Below are positions 7,627 through 16,622 of a stretch of DNA of 64,000 bases, in pieces (position 1 is the first letter of the stretch; each line of letters opens with the position of its first letter). The translations under genes and the position numbers were made by a program. A model generated the notes under the pieces. That model was given only the letters and a program-made list of their open reading frames with translations. It did no database searches and was not told where the DNA came from. Where the stretch lies: assembly GCA_910583935.1 (NCBI GenBank), contig CAJTZM010000005.1:1-64000 (forward strand). The letters run 5' to 3'. The stretch is from an uncultured Oscillospiraceae bacterium. GTDB taxonomy: Bacteria; Bacillota; Clostridia; Oscillospirales; Ruminococcaceae.

Positions 7627-8637
7627 ATGAAAAGAAATTTATTTAAATTGTTGAGTGTGAATTTAGCCTTTTTAATAGTAGCTTTGTTTACGCCTACAGA
7701 TGTATATGCTAAAGACTATGTACTTGCGGATGATGAGTTATTTTATGAAGAGTATTTTGAAAATGAGCACGGTTTCTATTCTGATAATATTACTAAGTCG
7801 CAAGAATATTTTGTACAACTCCCATAGATTTCTCATAAAAAAGTAAGTAAAAATTCGGAAGGGTCGTTACTTTATAATGGCAGTTTAATAAATGGACTTA
7901 TTGGAAATTCCGAAATGGGATTTTTCTCTGTTGAACATACTGTTTATCGGTATCATGTAAAATCCCAAATTATTGACAAATTATTTACTGAAGAGAGTAT
8001 GGAAAGTTTTTATCCGATTAGCAGCCATGTGATTTTATGGAAAAAAACTGAAAGGTATAAAAATACGGCTGCACTAATTGATAAAGAAAAGGTCGGCGAG
8101 GGAGAGTATTATATCTATGATGTTCGAGACAGAAGTTCTCAAAAAATTTCAAACCCAGAGCAACTTTTGGCATTGACTAGAGGGTTAGGATACACGAATT
8201 TGAGTAGCTACTCTGTCCAAATTAATGGGAAAGCAATTCCCTTATCGTCATACCCAATTGGAAGTTATTATACAGGTTCCAATAACGGATCAACACAGTG
8301 CAGAGGCTTTTCATGGCTAGTCTATCAAGCCTGTTGGGGTAGTTATTCATATGGAACAACAAGACTAACAGGAGTCACTGCTACCAATGCAACTGTTCTT
8401 TACAATTATGCCTCAATGTATGGAAAAGGGAGCCGCTTCAATTTTACTTCCCCCACATATCATTCCATGATAATAACCCAAACTTTTTCAATGAATGTAA
8501 GTGGAAAGTTAACGCATTTCATTGATGTTTATCATGCAAATTGGGGAAATGATAATAAAGTATATGTAACACGATTTAATAAAGATCAATTTTATTCATA
8601 CTTTCAAGTGTTTCAAAGTGTTCAGGATCCAAGTTGA
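7627..8637 (+). pseudogene. Secreted CHAP/NlpC-like protein interrupted by an in-frame TAG
   Basis: A single frame of 336 codons is broken only by a TAG at 7825-7827; codons on both sides stay in frame, with no other stop up to 8637. The first part has a strong ribosome site (AAAGGAGG), an ATG at 7627 and a signal peptide ending near PTDVYA. The second part has a Cys motif (STQCRGFSWLVYQ), a His (YHSMIITQT) and an Asn/Asp region (DVYHANWGND) in the order seen in CHAP or NlpC/P60-type cysteine peptidases and amidases, so cell-wall cutting is possible but unproven. Low G+C suggests transfer. Either a nonsense pseudogene, a sequencing error or read-through. Confidence 0.7.
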
Positions 8638-8683
8638 ATAGTATCGGGGTGGATAATACTTTGTAAAAAAAGGAGAAATGCCT

Positions 8684-9430
8684 ATGCCGGGTTCAAAACG
8701 CGGTTTTTGTCTTGCCCTTTGCATCGCCCTGCTTTTTCTTTCCGGGTGCCGGACGGCGCAGGACGCGCCCTCTGCTTCGGCGCCGGCCCAAAACGCGCCG
8801 GAGACTTCCCGGTCCTCTTTGGAAGACGCGAAAATTTCCGAAGCGCAGCCGCCAGCCCAGCCGGATTTTGCGGGGCGCGGCTTGGAAATGAGCCGGGAGA
8901 CGTATTTTGGCCAGGAGCGGTATGTGGATTGGAACCAGTCTCTTTCCCGATTCGGCCGGGCGGTTCGTTTCCCCACCGATCAGCTGGTTTTAACGCCGTC
9001 GGGCGGGGCGCAGTATAAAGAAACGGTGATCTACGAGGTCCCCGCGGAAATCCAGGGGGAGATCACGGCCTTTCTGCCCGGCGACTATGTCTTCTATTAC
9101 ACGGTGGACAACGGGCTTTACCGGGTGTTCTACCCGGACAGTCCGAATTGTGAAACCGAGCGGATTTTTTCGTCGGAACAGCCGTTTTTCTTCTGGCTTT
9201 TGACCAACTACCGCACGCTGATCGGGTTTGAGTCGGAGGAATTTAAGGCAGCTTTGGAGAGGGTGGAATCCACCGGCGTTGACGAAAAAATGCCGCAGCA
9301 GTATGTTTGGTATGTGCTGGACACTCGCAGCGGCGAACTTCAAAAACTCCCTGAAGGATACAATTACTCGGTGATGAATGAAGGGCAAAGAGAGGAGCTT
9401 TTCCCCTTAGAGAAACTGGAAGACAGGTAA
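8684..9430 (+). CDS. Hypothetical lipoprotein
   Basis: About 248 residues. A lipoprotein signal peptide with lipobox LFLSGC is followed by an Ala/Pro/Ser-rich linker of some 45 residues and a folded domain of about 170 residues with many Tyr, Phe and Trp. It should be anchored on the outer face of the membrane. Family not recognised. The frame begins with ATG at 8678, but AGGAG at 8671-8675 is only 2 nt away from it and 8 nt from the ATG at 8684, which decides the start. A second unrelated-looking lipoprotein follows at 9617, but a terminator lies between them. Confidence 0.8.
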   Translation: MPGSKRGFCLALCIALLFLSGCRTAQDAPSASAPAQNAPETSRSSLEDAKISEAQPPAQPDFAGRGLEMSRETYFGQERYVDWNQSLSRFGRAVRFPTDQLVLTPSGGAQYKETVIYEVPAEIQGEITAFLPGDYVFYYTVDNGLYRVFYPDSPNCETERIFSSEQPFFFWLLTNYRTLIGFESEEFKAALERVESTGVDEKMPQQYVWYVLDTRSGELQKLPEGYNYSVMNEGQREELFPLEKLEDR

Positions 9431-9570
9431 AGCTTAAGCTTCTCCAAAGGGAAAAACACGCAGATCACCTGCAAAAGGCCATTTGATAGGGGAGAGTGTT
9501 CCTTCTGCGGAAAAACGGATAGCTTTGCAGGCAGGTGAAACAAAAGCGGGCAGCGGCCGGTTCTTCCTAT

Positions 9571-9597
9571 AAAAGGCAGGCGCTGCCTGCTTTTTTG
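9571..9597 (+). terminator. Terminator between the two lipoprotein genes
   Basis: GGCAGGC-GCT-GCCTGC stem followed by TTTTTT. A short 6-7 bp stem. It ends about 20 nt before the next start codon, so it could also attenuate that gene. Confidence 0.65.
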
Positions 9598-9616
9598 CGA
9601 AGGGGAGGAAGAGAAA

Positions 9617-10885
9617 ATGAAAAGCGGATGGAGAAAAATATGGGCTCTTGGGCTGGCGGCGTTGACTTTAGCCGGATGTGGTATGCAAAAAGAGGAAGAG
9701 GATGCCGCCCTTTCCTCGCTGACGGGCGAAGGGGAGGATATAAAGATCAGCGCTGTCAGCGGCAGCGAGAGCCAAAATGAGGAAAGGCAGTCGGAGTCGA
9801 TGCGGTGCCGTACGCCGGAGTCGGAACGGATTTCTCTGGAGGGAAAGGGGACCCATCCGGGATTCGGCCAACCAGGCGAGGAAGTACAGGCGTTTTCCGG
9901 CGGGAAGGTCTACGTAACCTCCAAGGATTTTCGGGGGGTGCAGATGCTCTACGAGGAGAGCGTGACCATCGGCGAATACGATTTTGACATGGGCTTTGCG
10001 CCTGATCTGGTCATGGGAGACAGGTATCTTTCTTTAACCGGCGTCGCCCAGGAGGACGGGTCCATGCATATGAATCTGACGGTTTACGGTCTGAATCAGA
10101 AGGGGAAAGAGACGATCTATTCCGCGCCGCTGACCAATTACCGCAATTTTTTGTACCCGATTAACGACAACGCGGTTCTGTTTTCCTACAACGGCATAGA
10201 GGACGGGGAAAAATACGAGTTTACAGGCGTTTACAATTTTCATGAGAATACGTGTAAAATCGTCAGCAAGCACCTGGAAGGGGTCTGGGACGACGCGCCG
10301 ACCACCGGGCAGGAGATCACGTCGGTCTGCGCCAGCGACAACCGGATTTATTTTGCCAAGGAACAGCGGATCGACGGAGAGGTAAAGATCTTTTTGACCT
10401 GTCTGGACAGCGATGGGAAGGTCCTGTCGGAAGAGGAAATCCCGGCCCTGAGCGAACGCTGGCGGCCCAATACAAATATCCAGTGGGTTGACGCGGCGGG
10501 GGCGTATCTCTTCGTCAGCTATTATACCGCCGACGCTGTAACCCCCGGGGACAGGATGAAACCGGTTGTGCTGAAAAAAACAGCGGATGGATATGTGGAA
10601 GTTCCCTTGGACACGGACGTTTGGTTTTCCCGCCGGATCGGCAGCGGGCTAATCGGCGGCAGATACATTCTGTTTGCGGGAACGATGGATGAAAACGGGG
10701 AATACATGGCGGACTTTGTGGCTTTTGACATCGTCAAGGAGGATTATCGTCTGCTTCGGTTTGATGGGGACGAAGAAGCATACTTTCGTACCTTTGCCGA
10801 TGAGCAGGGGAATCTGCTGTGCTTTTTTATCAACGATCAGCGGCAGCGCAGCTATTTTCGCGTGCAGGCAGATGCATGGCTGTAG
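9617..10885 (+). CDS. Hypothetical lipoprotein with a repetitive beta-rich body
   Basis: 422 residues. Signal peptide with lipobox LTLAGC, then an acidic low-complexity linker (residues about 25-70) and a long body rich in beta-strand-like segments (for example KVYVTSKDF, RYLSLTGVA, RIYFAKEQR, YILFAGTMD) that looks like a beta-propeller; this is inference from pattern only. I do not recognise the family. GGGGAGG lies 9 nt before the ATG. A terminator follows. It and the upstream lipoprotein may share an envelope role, since both are G+C-normal and adjacent. Confidence 0.8.
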   Translation: MKSGWRKIWALGLAALTLAGCGMQKEEEDAALSSLTGEGEDIKISAVSGSESQNEERQSESMRCRTPESERISLEGKGTHPGFGQPGEEVQAFSGGKVYVTSKDFRGVQMLYEESVTIGEYDFDMGFAPDLVMGDRYLSLTGVAQEDGSMHMNLTVYGLNQKGKETIYSAPLTNYRNFLYPINDNAVLFSYNGIEDGEKYEFTGVYNFHENTCKIVSKHLEGVWDDAPTTGQEITSVCASDNRIYFAKEQRIDGEVKIFLTCLDSDGKVLSEEEIPALSERWRPNTNIQWVDAAGAYLFVSYYTADAVTPGDRMKPVVLKKTADGYVEVPLDTDVWFSRRIGSGLIGGRYILFAGTMDENGEYMADFVAFDIVKEDYRLLRFDGDEEAYFRTFADEQGNLLCFFINDQRQRSYFRVQADAWL

Positions 10886-10899
10886 CGAAAAGGGAAAAA

Positions 10900-10933
10900 G
10901 GTCCAGGGGGTGAAGCCATCCCCTGGATTTTTA
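10900..10933. terminator. Terminator after the second lipoprotein gene
   Basis: TCCAGGGG (10902-10909) pairs with CCCCTGGA (10920-10927), then TTTTT. Confidence 0.85.
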
Positions 10934-11125
10934 TCCAATCCAGGCATAGACCGCAAAATTTTGTAATTTGTTCGGGCGGGCCAGTCCCAGGGATAACCCG
11001 ACGCCAAAAAGTTGTAAAAAGTAAGCTGCAATGCTCAAAAAAAGCCTGAGAAACACCCGGATGGATGGACAACAAGATTGTGGGAGGATTTTTGGAAAAA
11101 CCGCAAGATTTTGAAGAAAAAAAAC

Positions 11126-11154
11126 TTGCTTTTGTCCAAGGGCTATGCTATTAT
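11126..11154 (+). promoter_or_regulatory. Promoter of the S10-spc-alpha operon
   Basis: TTGCTT (11126-11131), 17-bp spacer, TATTAT (11149-11154). No other equally good promoter was seen between here and rpsJ. Confidence 0.65.
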
Positions 11155-11160
11155 AATGAA

Positions 11161-11467
11161 GCGTGACTGCACAAAGATATGCGATGAAGCAGGAGGTTGC
11201 CGCTTTTGGCGGGGAATTTCTGCCGAGTATGTCCGATTTCAAACCGGGCGACAAGAATACCGTTGACATGCTGGATGCGCCTTTTTATAAAAGTGCGTTC
11301 CCCTGTCGTGTTTTGACATTTCATATGTCAAGTCCCGGGCAAACTGCGCTCTTTAAGAGAGCATAGCTTTGGCCGGTTTTTCAATGTGAATGAGAGAAAC
11401 ACACGGAACAGTGTTCAACCTAAAGTCGTCGTCCCAACAAAACAAGTGTCCCAAGGAGGCGATGGTA
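11161..11467 (+). promoter_or_regulatory. Long leader of the S10 operon
   Basis: About 300 nt between the promoter and rpsJ. It contains short hairpins TGACAT/ATGTCA near 11317 and GCTCT/AGAGC near 11350. An open frame of about 60 codons starting near 11184 (MKQEVAAFGG...) lacks a clear ribosome site. In other bacteria such leaders bind a ribosomal protein for feedback; which protein would do so here is unknown. Confidence 0.5.
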
Positions 11468-11779
11468 GTGGCAGTCAAAGAAAAAATCAGAATCAGACTC
11501 AAAGGTTATGACCATCAGTTGGTGGACAACGCTGCGGAGAAGATTGTTGAAACCGTAAAGCGCACCGGCGCCCGGGTTTCCGGTCCCATCCCGCTGCCCA
11601 CCGAAAAAGAGGTCGTGACCATTCTGCGCGCGGTCCACAAGTACAAGGACAGCCGCGAGCAGTTTGAGATGAGAACCCACAAAAGACTCATTGACATTCT
11701 GCGGCCTTCCAATAAAACAGTTGAGGCTTTGCAGGGTCTTGAGCTCCCGGCCGGCGTAGAAATCGAAATTAAACTCTAA
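11468..11779 (+). CDS. rpsJ: 30S ribosomal protein S10 / NusE
   Basis: 103 residues; family length 102-105. It binds the head of the 30S subunit and, as NusE, joins antitermination complexes. The sequence IRIRLKGYDHQLVD opens the fold, and the typical RTHKRLIDI follows. GGAGG at 11455-11459 lies 8 nt from the GTG at 11468 but only 2 nt from the in-frame ATG at 11462, so I use the GTG. First gene of the operon, after a leader of about 300 nt. Confidence 0.96.
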   Translation: MAVKEKIRIRLKGYDHQLVDNAAEKIVETVKRTGARVSGPIPLPTEKEVVTILRAVHKYKDSREQFEMRTHKRLIDILRPSNKTVEALQGLELPAGVEIEIKL

Positions 11780-11854
11780 TTTCCCAGTTTCATGCGCTGC
11801 CAGGTCAAGTTGGCGGAAAACCCCGTCAACCAATAACCAAAGGAGGAGAAAAGA

Positions 11855-12490
11855 ATGCAAAAATGCATCGTAGGCAAAAAAATCGGCATGACCCAGATTT
11901 TTGACGAAGCGGGCAAGTTTATTCCCGTCACCGTCGTGGAAGCCGGCCCCTGCGTTGTCGTCCAGAAAAAGACCGTTGAGAACGACGGCTACGAGTCCAT
12001 TCAGGTGGGCTTTGGCGACATCGCGCAGAAGAAGGTTTCCAAGCCGCTGCAGGGCCATTTCGCAAAAGCGGATGTAGCCTGCAAACGGGTGCTCAGAGAG
12101 TTCCGGCTTGACGACTGCTCCGGCGTAAACGTCGGCGAAATCATCAAAGCGGATACCTTTGCGGCAGGGGACAGAGTGGACGCTTGCGGTACTTCTAAGG
12201 GTAAAGGATACGCCGGTACCATCAAGCGCTACAATTTTTCCAGACTGAAGGAGACCCACGGTTCCGGTCCTGTCGCAAGACATGCAGGCTCCATGGGCGC
12301 TTGTTCCGACCCTTCAAGAGTTATGAAGGGCAAAAAGCTGCCTGGTCACATGGGCGTTGAGCGGGTTACCGTTCAGAACCTGACCGTAGTCAAGGTGGAT
12401 GCAGAAAACAACCTGATTGCGCTGAAGGGCGCGATTCCCGGCCCTAAGGGCGGAATCGTCTATCTGACCGACAGCGTCAAAAAGGCATAA
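11855..12490 (+). CDS. rplC: 50S ribosomal protein L3
   Basis: 211 residues, full length. It binds near the 3' end of 23S rRNA and reaches towards the peptidyl-transferase centre through a long loop, seen here around GSGPVARHAGSMG. The N-terminus KCIVGKKIGMTQIF is typical. AAGGAGG lies about 8 nt before the ATG. It follows rpsJ by 75 nt and precedes rplD by 17 nt. Confidence 0.98.
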   Translation: MQKCIVGKKIGMTQIFDEAGKFIPVTVVEAGPCVVVQKKTVENDGYESIQVGFGDIAQKKVSKPLQGHFAKADVACKRVLREFRLDDCSGVNVGEIIKADTFAAGDRVDACGTSKGKGYAGTIKRYNFSRLKETHGSGPVARHAGSMGACSDPSRVMKGKKLPGHMGVERVTVQNLTVVKVDAENNLIALKGAIPGPKGGIVYLTDSVKKA

Positions 12491-12507
12491 GGGAAGGAGG
12501 AAGCACG

Positions 12508-13131
12508 ATGCCAAATGTAAATGTATATGATATGTCCGGCAAAGTGGTCGGCGATATCGCCCTTTCCGATGCCGTATTCGGAATCGAACCTAACGGCGTG
12601 GTGATGCACGCGGCGGTGGTCAACTACCTGGCTAACCAGCGCCAGGGCACCCAGTCCACCCTGACCAGAACCGAAGTCAGAGGCGGCGGCCGCAAGCCCT
12701 GGAGGCAAAAAGGCACCGGCCATGCAAGACAGGGTTCCATCAGAGCTCCCCAGTGGAGACACGGCGGCGTTGCTTTGGGCCCGAAACCCCGCGATTACAG
12801 ATATTCCTTGAATAAAAAGGTAAAACGGCTGGCCATGCTGTCCGCGCTCTCTTCTAAGGTGAAGGACGGTGACATGATCGTTTTGGACGACATCCGCATG
12901 GACGGATACAAAACCAAAACGGTTGTGGCGATGCTCAAGGCTTTGGGAGCGGAGAAAAAGGCCATGATCGTAATGCCTTCGGTCAACGATCAGCTGATCC
13001 AAAGCGCCAGCAATATCCCCGGCGTGCAGACGGCGCTGGTCAACACCATCAATGTGTACGATATCTTGAATCACGATAAATTTATTATCGTAAAAAGCGC
13101 TGTGGAAAAACTCGAGGAGGTGTACGCATAA
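12508..13131 (+). CDS. rplD: 50S ribosomal protein L4
   Basis: 207 residues. It lines the peptide exit tunnel through an extended loop (GGGRKPWRQKGTGHARQGS). In E. coli L4 represses its own S10 operon; whether that holds here cannot be read from the sequence. Its stop TAA overlaps the ATG of rplW by one base, so the two are translationally coupled. Confidence 0.98.
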   Translation: MPNVNVYDMSGKVVGDIALSDAVFGIEPNGVVMHAAVVNYLANQRQGTQSTLTRTEVRGGGRKPWRQKGTGHARQGSIRAPQWRHGGVALGPKPRDYRYSLNKKVKRLAMLSALSSKVKDGDMIVLDDIRMDGYKTKTVVAMLKALGAEKKAMIVMPSVNDQLIQSASNIPGVQTALVNTINVYDILNHDKFIIVKSAVEKLEEVYA

Positions 13132-13424
13132 TGAAAAAGGCACAGGATATCATCCTTCGCCCGATTATTACCGAGGCTTCTATGTCCGGTATTGCGGATA
13201 AGAAGTATACCTTCAAGGTTGCAAACGACGCCAACAAGATCGAGATCGCCAAAGCAGTGGAAGAGCTGTTTGGCGTAAAGGTCAAAAAGGTGAACACCAT
13301 GAACGTTCCCGGCCAGTTCCGGCGTCAGGGAATGCATGGCGGCTATCAGCCGGATTGGAAAAAGGCTATCGTAACGCTTAAGGATGACTCGAAGGGAATC
13401 GAATTCTTCGAGAGCATGATGTAA
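13131..13424 (+). CDS. rplW: 50S ribosomal protein L23
   Basis: 97 residues. It sits at the tunnel exit, the docking point for trigger factor and SRP. The N-terminal DIILRPIITEASM is the family signature. It starts on the last base of the rplD stop codon. Confidence 0.98.
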   Translation: MKKAQDIILRPIITEASMSGIADKKYTFKVANDANKIEIAKAVEELFGVKVKKVNTMNVPGQFRRQGMHGGYQPDWKKAIVTLKDDSKGIEFFESMM

Positions 13425-13485
13425 GCTTTTGGGATAGCAAAAAGATCATCCCGCAAAGCTCAGTGAACAAGGAGAGTGAAACCGA

Positions 13486-14319
13486 ATGGCGATTAAAAGC
13501 TATAAACCGACAACAGCGGCTCGTCGTCAGATGACCGTTACCGATTACTCTCAGTTGTCTAAGGTTGCTCCGGAGAAGAGCCTTGTCGAGTCTCTGAAGA
13601 CCAACTCCGGCCGCAACAGCTATGGTAGAATCACTGTCCGTCACCGCGGTGGCGGCAACAGAAGAAAATACCGCATTATTGACTTCAAGAGAGAAAAAGC
13701 AGGGGTTCCCGCCCAGGTATTGACTCTGGAGTACGACCCCAACCGTTCCGCCCACATCGCGCTGGTGCAGTATGAGGATGGTGAAAAACGCTACATCCTT
13801 GCGCCCAACGGCCTGAAGGTCGGCGACAAGGTCGTTTCCGGACCCGAGGCGGACATCATCGCCGGCAATGCACTGCCGCTGACAAATATTCCGGTTGGTA
13901 CCTTTATCCATAATGTGGAGCTGTATCCCGGAAAAGGTGCGCAGCTGGCCCGCGCCGCTGGTATCCAGGCGCAGCTGATGGCGAAGGAAGGCGCTTACGC
14001 GCTGATTCGTCTGCCCTCCGGCGAATTGCGCAACGTGCCCGCCAACTGCATGGCCACCATCGGCCAGGTGGGCAATATCGACCACGAGAACGTATCCTAC
14101 GGCAAGGCCGGCCGCAAGCGTCATATGGGCTGGAGGCCCACTGTGCGCGGTTCCGTCATGAACCCCAACGACCATCCGCACGGCGGTGGTGAGGGCAAAT
14201 CTCCGGTAGGCCGTCCCGGACCTGTAACTCCCTGGGGCAAGCCGGCGCTGGGATACAAAACCAGAAAGCATCATAACCGTTCCGATAAGTTTATCGTAAA
14301 ACGCCGCAACGCGAAGTAA
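13486..14319 (+). CDS. rplB: 50S ribosomal protein L2
   Basis: 277 residues. Core 23S rRNA-binding protein needed for subunit joining and peptidyl transfer. The conserved HPHGGGEG motif with its functional His is present in the C-terminal part, and KSYKPTTAARRQM opens the protein. AAGGAGAG precedes the ATG; a 61-nt spacer separates it from rplW. Confidence 0.98.
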   Translation: MAIKSYKPTTAARRQMTVTDYSQLSKVAPEKSLVESLKTNSGRNSYGRITVRHRGGGNRRKYRIIDFKREKAGVPAQVLTLEYDPNRSAHIALVQYEDGEKRYILAPNGLKVGDKVVSGPEADIIAGNALPLTNIPVGTFIHNVELYPGKGAQLARAAGIQAQLMAKEGAYALIRLPSGELRNVPANCMATIGQVGNIDHENVSYGKAGRKRHMGWRPTVRGSVMNPNDHPHGGGEGKSPVGRPGPVTPWGKPALGYKTRKHHNRSDKFIVKRRNAK

Positions 14320-14333
14320 AGGAGGCAAAAGTC

Positions 14334-14615
14334 ATGAGCAGAAGTCTGAAAAAGGGACCTTACGTTTTGCCGGTGCTTCTCAAGCGCGTTGAGGAAATGA
14401 ACAAAACAGGCGAGAAAAAGGTTCTCAAAACCTGGAGCCGCGCATCCACCATTTTCCCGGATTTCGTAGGCCACACATTTGCCGTGCATGACGGGCGCAA
14501 GCATGTGCCGGTTTATGTAACGGAGGATATGGTCGGACACAAACTCGGCGAGTTTGCCCCCACCAGAACGTATAAAGGCCACGCCGGTTCCAAGAAATCG
14601 AATAACGGAAAGTAG
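14334..14615 (+). CDS. rpsS: 30S ribosomal protein S19
   Basis: 93 residues. It forms a complex with S13 in the 30S head and contacts tRNA. The typical SRSLKKGPYV start and the VYVTEDMVGHKLGEF segment are present. AAGGAGG lies 8-10 nt upstream, only a few bases after the rplB stop. Confidence 0.98.
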   Translation: MSRSLKKGPYVLPVLLKRVEEMNKTGEKKVLKTWSRASTIFPDFVGHTFAVHDGRKHVPVYVTEDMVGHKLGEFAPTRTYKGHAGSKKSNNGK

Positions 14616-14633
14616 GCCGAAAGGAGGATTAAC

Positions 14634-14969
14634 ATGGAAGCAAGGGCTTATTTGAAATATGCCCGTATTGCACCCAGAAAAGTGCAGATTGTCCTGGATT
14701 TGATCCGCGGCAAAGACGCGCAGCTGGCCCGTGCAATACTCAAGCACACCCCGAAGGCCGCCTGCGAGCCTTTAGAGAAGCTTCTGAATTCGGCCGTTGC
14801 CAATGCCGAGAACAACTTCAACATGGATAAAAATAATCTGTATGTTGCAGAGTGTTATGTCTGCCCCGGTCCCACCCTCAAGCGGATTAGACCCAGAGCG
14901 CAGGGCCGCGCGTTCCGTGTGCTGAAAAGAACTTCTCACGTCACCATGGTCCTGAAAGAAAAGGAATAA
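14634..14969 (+). CDS. rplV: 50S ribosomal protein L22
   Basis: 111 residues. Its beta-hairpin lines the exit tunnel and is the site of macrolide resistance changes in other bacteria. ARIAPRKVQIVLDLIRGK and RAQGRAF are typical. Preceded by AAAGGAGG. Confidence 0.98.
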   Translation: MEARAYLKYARIAPRKVQIVLDLIRGKDAQLARAILKHTPKAACEPLEKLLNSAVANAENNFNMDKNNLYVAECYVCPGPTLKRIRPRAQGRAFRVLKRTSHVTMVLKEKE

Positions 14970-14990
14970 GCTGAAAGAAGGAGGTAAACT

Positions 14991-15677
14991 ATGGGACAGA
15001 AAGTAAATCCCCACGGTCTTCGCGTGGGCGTTATCAAAGATTGGGATTCCCGCTGGTTTGCTAAGGATGATGCTTTCGGCGATATCCTCGTCGAGGACTA
15101 CAAACTTCGCAAATTTTTAAAGAAAACCTTGTATGGCGCCGGCGTTCCCCGCATTGAAATTGAACGGGACGCTGCGAAGGTCAGAATCCACATCCACTGC
15201 GCCCGCCCTGGAATGGTTATTGGCCGTGGCGGTGCGGATATCGAAAAGCTGCGCCAGCAATGCGAGAAAATGATCAACCAAGGCAAGGAGACCCCGGTTG
15301 CGGTTCTCATCAACATTGTCGAGGTAAAGCAGGCGGACAAAAACGCCCAGCTGGTCGCCGAGAGCATCGCCACTCAGCTGGAGCGCCGTGTGTCCTTCCG
15401 ACGCGCTATGAAGCAGGCCATCGGCCGCGCCATGAAGCTGGGTGCCAAGGGCATCAAGGTCAACGTATCCGGCCGTTTGGGCGGCGCGGAAATCGCCCGC
15501 AGCGAGCATTATCACGAGGGAACTATTCCGCTGCAGACACTGCGCGCCGACATTGACTACGGCTTTGCAGAGGCTGATACCACCTACGGAAAGATCGGCG
15601 TAAAGGTTTGGATTTATACAGGCGACGTTCTGGCCGACAGCAAAAAACAGTCTCGTAAGGAAGGAGGCAAAAACTAA
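14991..15677 (+). CDS. rpsC: 30S ribosomal protein S3
   Basis: 228 residues. It has a type II KH domain with the GxxG loop in VIGRGGADIEKL and lies at the mRNA entry channel, where it helps helicase action. MGQKVNPHGLRVGVI is the signature start. Its TAA overlaps the ATG of rplP by one base. Confidence 0.98.
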   Translation: MGQKVNPHGLRVGVIKDWDSRWFAKDDAFGDILVEDYKLRKFLKKTLYGAGVPRIEIERDAAKVRIHIHCARPGMVIGRGGADIEKLRQQCEKMINQGKETPVAVLINIVEVKQADKNAQLVAESIATQLERRVSFRRAMKQAIGRAMKLGAKGIKVNVSGRLGGAEIARSEHYHEGTIPLQTLRADIDYGFAEADTTYGKIGVKVWIYTGDVLADSKKQSRKEGGKN

Positions 15678-16108
15678 TGCTTCTGCCGAAAAGAGTAAAA
15701 TACCGCAGAGTCCACAGAGGGCGCCTGACCGGTAAAGCGACAAGAGGCAATACCGTGACCTACGGCGATTTTGGCCTCCAGGCGCTGGAGCCTGCTTGGA
15801 TCTCTTCCCGCCAGATTGAGGCGGCCCGTATCGCCATGACCCGTTACATCAAGCGTGGCGGTCAGGTATGGATTAAGATTTTCCCGGACAAACCGATTAC
15901 ACAGAAACCGGCTGAAACCCGAATGGGTTCCGGTAAAGGTTCTCCCGAATACTGGGTTGCCGTTGTAAAACCCGGCAGAGTGATGTTTGAAATCGGCGGC
16001 GTATCAGAGGAACTGGCTCGCGAGGCATTCCGTCTGGCCAGCCATAAGCTGCCGATCAAAACGAAATTTGTTGTAAAAGAAAAGGAAGCAGAGGAGGGTG
16101 AAGAGTAA
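15677..16108 (+). CDS. rplP: 50S ribosomal protein L16
   Basis: 143 residues. It binds near the A-site tRNA elbow and is needed for peptidyl-transferase assembly. The start LLPKRVKYRRVHRG and the segment RMGSGKGSPEYWVA are diagnostic. It is coupled by one-base overlaps to rpsC in front and rpmC behind. Confidence 0.98.
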   Translation: MLLPKRVKYRRVHRGRLTGKATRGNTVTYGDFGLQALEPAWISSRQIEAARIAMTRYIKRGGQVWIKIFPDKPITQKPAETRMGSGKGSPEYWVAVVKPGRVMFEIGGVSEELAREAFRLASHKLPIKTKFVVKEKEAEEGEE

Positions 16109-16308
16109 TGAAGGCTTCGGAGATTCGTGAGTTGAGCAACGCCGAGTTAAATGAAAAGCTGACCGCACTCAAAGCCGAGCTTTTCAACCTGCGCTTCCAG
16201 CACGCCATCAACCAACTGGAGAACCCCATGCGGATGAAAGAGGTCAAAAAAGACATCGCGCGCATTAAAACAGTTCTTCGTCAGTTGGAAATGAAGAGCG
16301 CGCAGTAA
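16108..16308 (+). CDS. rpmC: 50S ribosomal protein L29
   Basis: 66 residues, two helices. It lies near the tunnel exit beside L23. The pattern KASEIRELSNAELNEKL and NLRFQHA is typical. Translation is coupled to rplP through a one-base overlap. Confidence 0.97.
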   Translation: MKASEIRELSNAELNEKLTALKAELFNLRFQHAINQLENPMRMKEVKKDIARIKTVLRQLEMKSAQ

Positions 16309-16328
16309 ACGAAGGGAGGATTTAAGCT

Positions 16329-16583
16329 GTGGAAAGAAACCTCAGAAAAACGAGGGTCGGCAAGGTTGTCAGCGATAAGATGGATAAAACCGTCGTCGTA
16401 TCGATCCAGGACAATGTAAAACACCCCCTTTACAAAAAGATTATCAAAAGAACCGTAAAGTTCAAAGCTCACGACGAGAAGAACGAATGCGGAATTGGTG
16501 ATAGAGTCATGATTATGGAAACCCGCCCGCTTTCAAAGGATAAAAATTGGCGCGTAGTCCAGATCATCGAGAAGGCAAAATAA
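16329..16583 (+). CDS. rpsQ: 30S ribosomal protein S17
   Basis: 84 residues with an OB fold; primary 16S rRNA binder. KTRVGKVVSDKMDKTVVV is the signature. Translation begins at GTG (16329), placed 9 nt behind GGGAGG; no ATG in frame fits. Confidence 0.97.
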   Translation: MERNLRKTRVGKVVSDKMDKTVVVSIQDNVKHPLYKKIIKRTVKFKAHDEKNECGIGDRVMIMETRPLSKDKNWRVVQIIEKAK

Positions 16584-16622
16584 TCCTACACCAATGTCAA
16601 TAATCGAAAGGAGGAACATTCT

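Noticed and set aside
11420..12283. 287-codon minus-strand frame over rpsJ and rplC
   Set aside because: It overlaps two certain ribosomal genes, has no ribosome site and no recognisable protein features.
13378..14328. 316-codon minus-strand frame over rplB
   Set aside because: Antisense shadow of a certain ribosomal protein gene.
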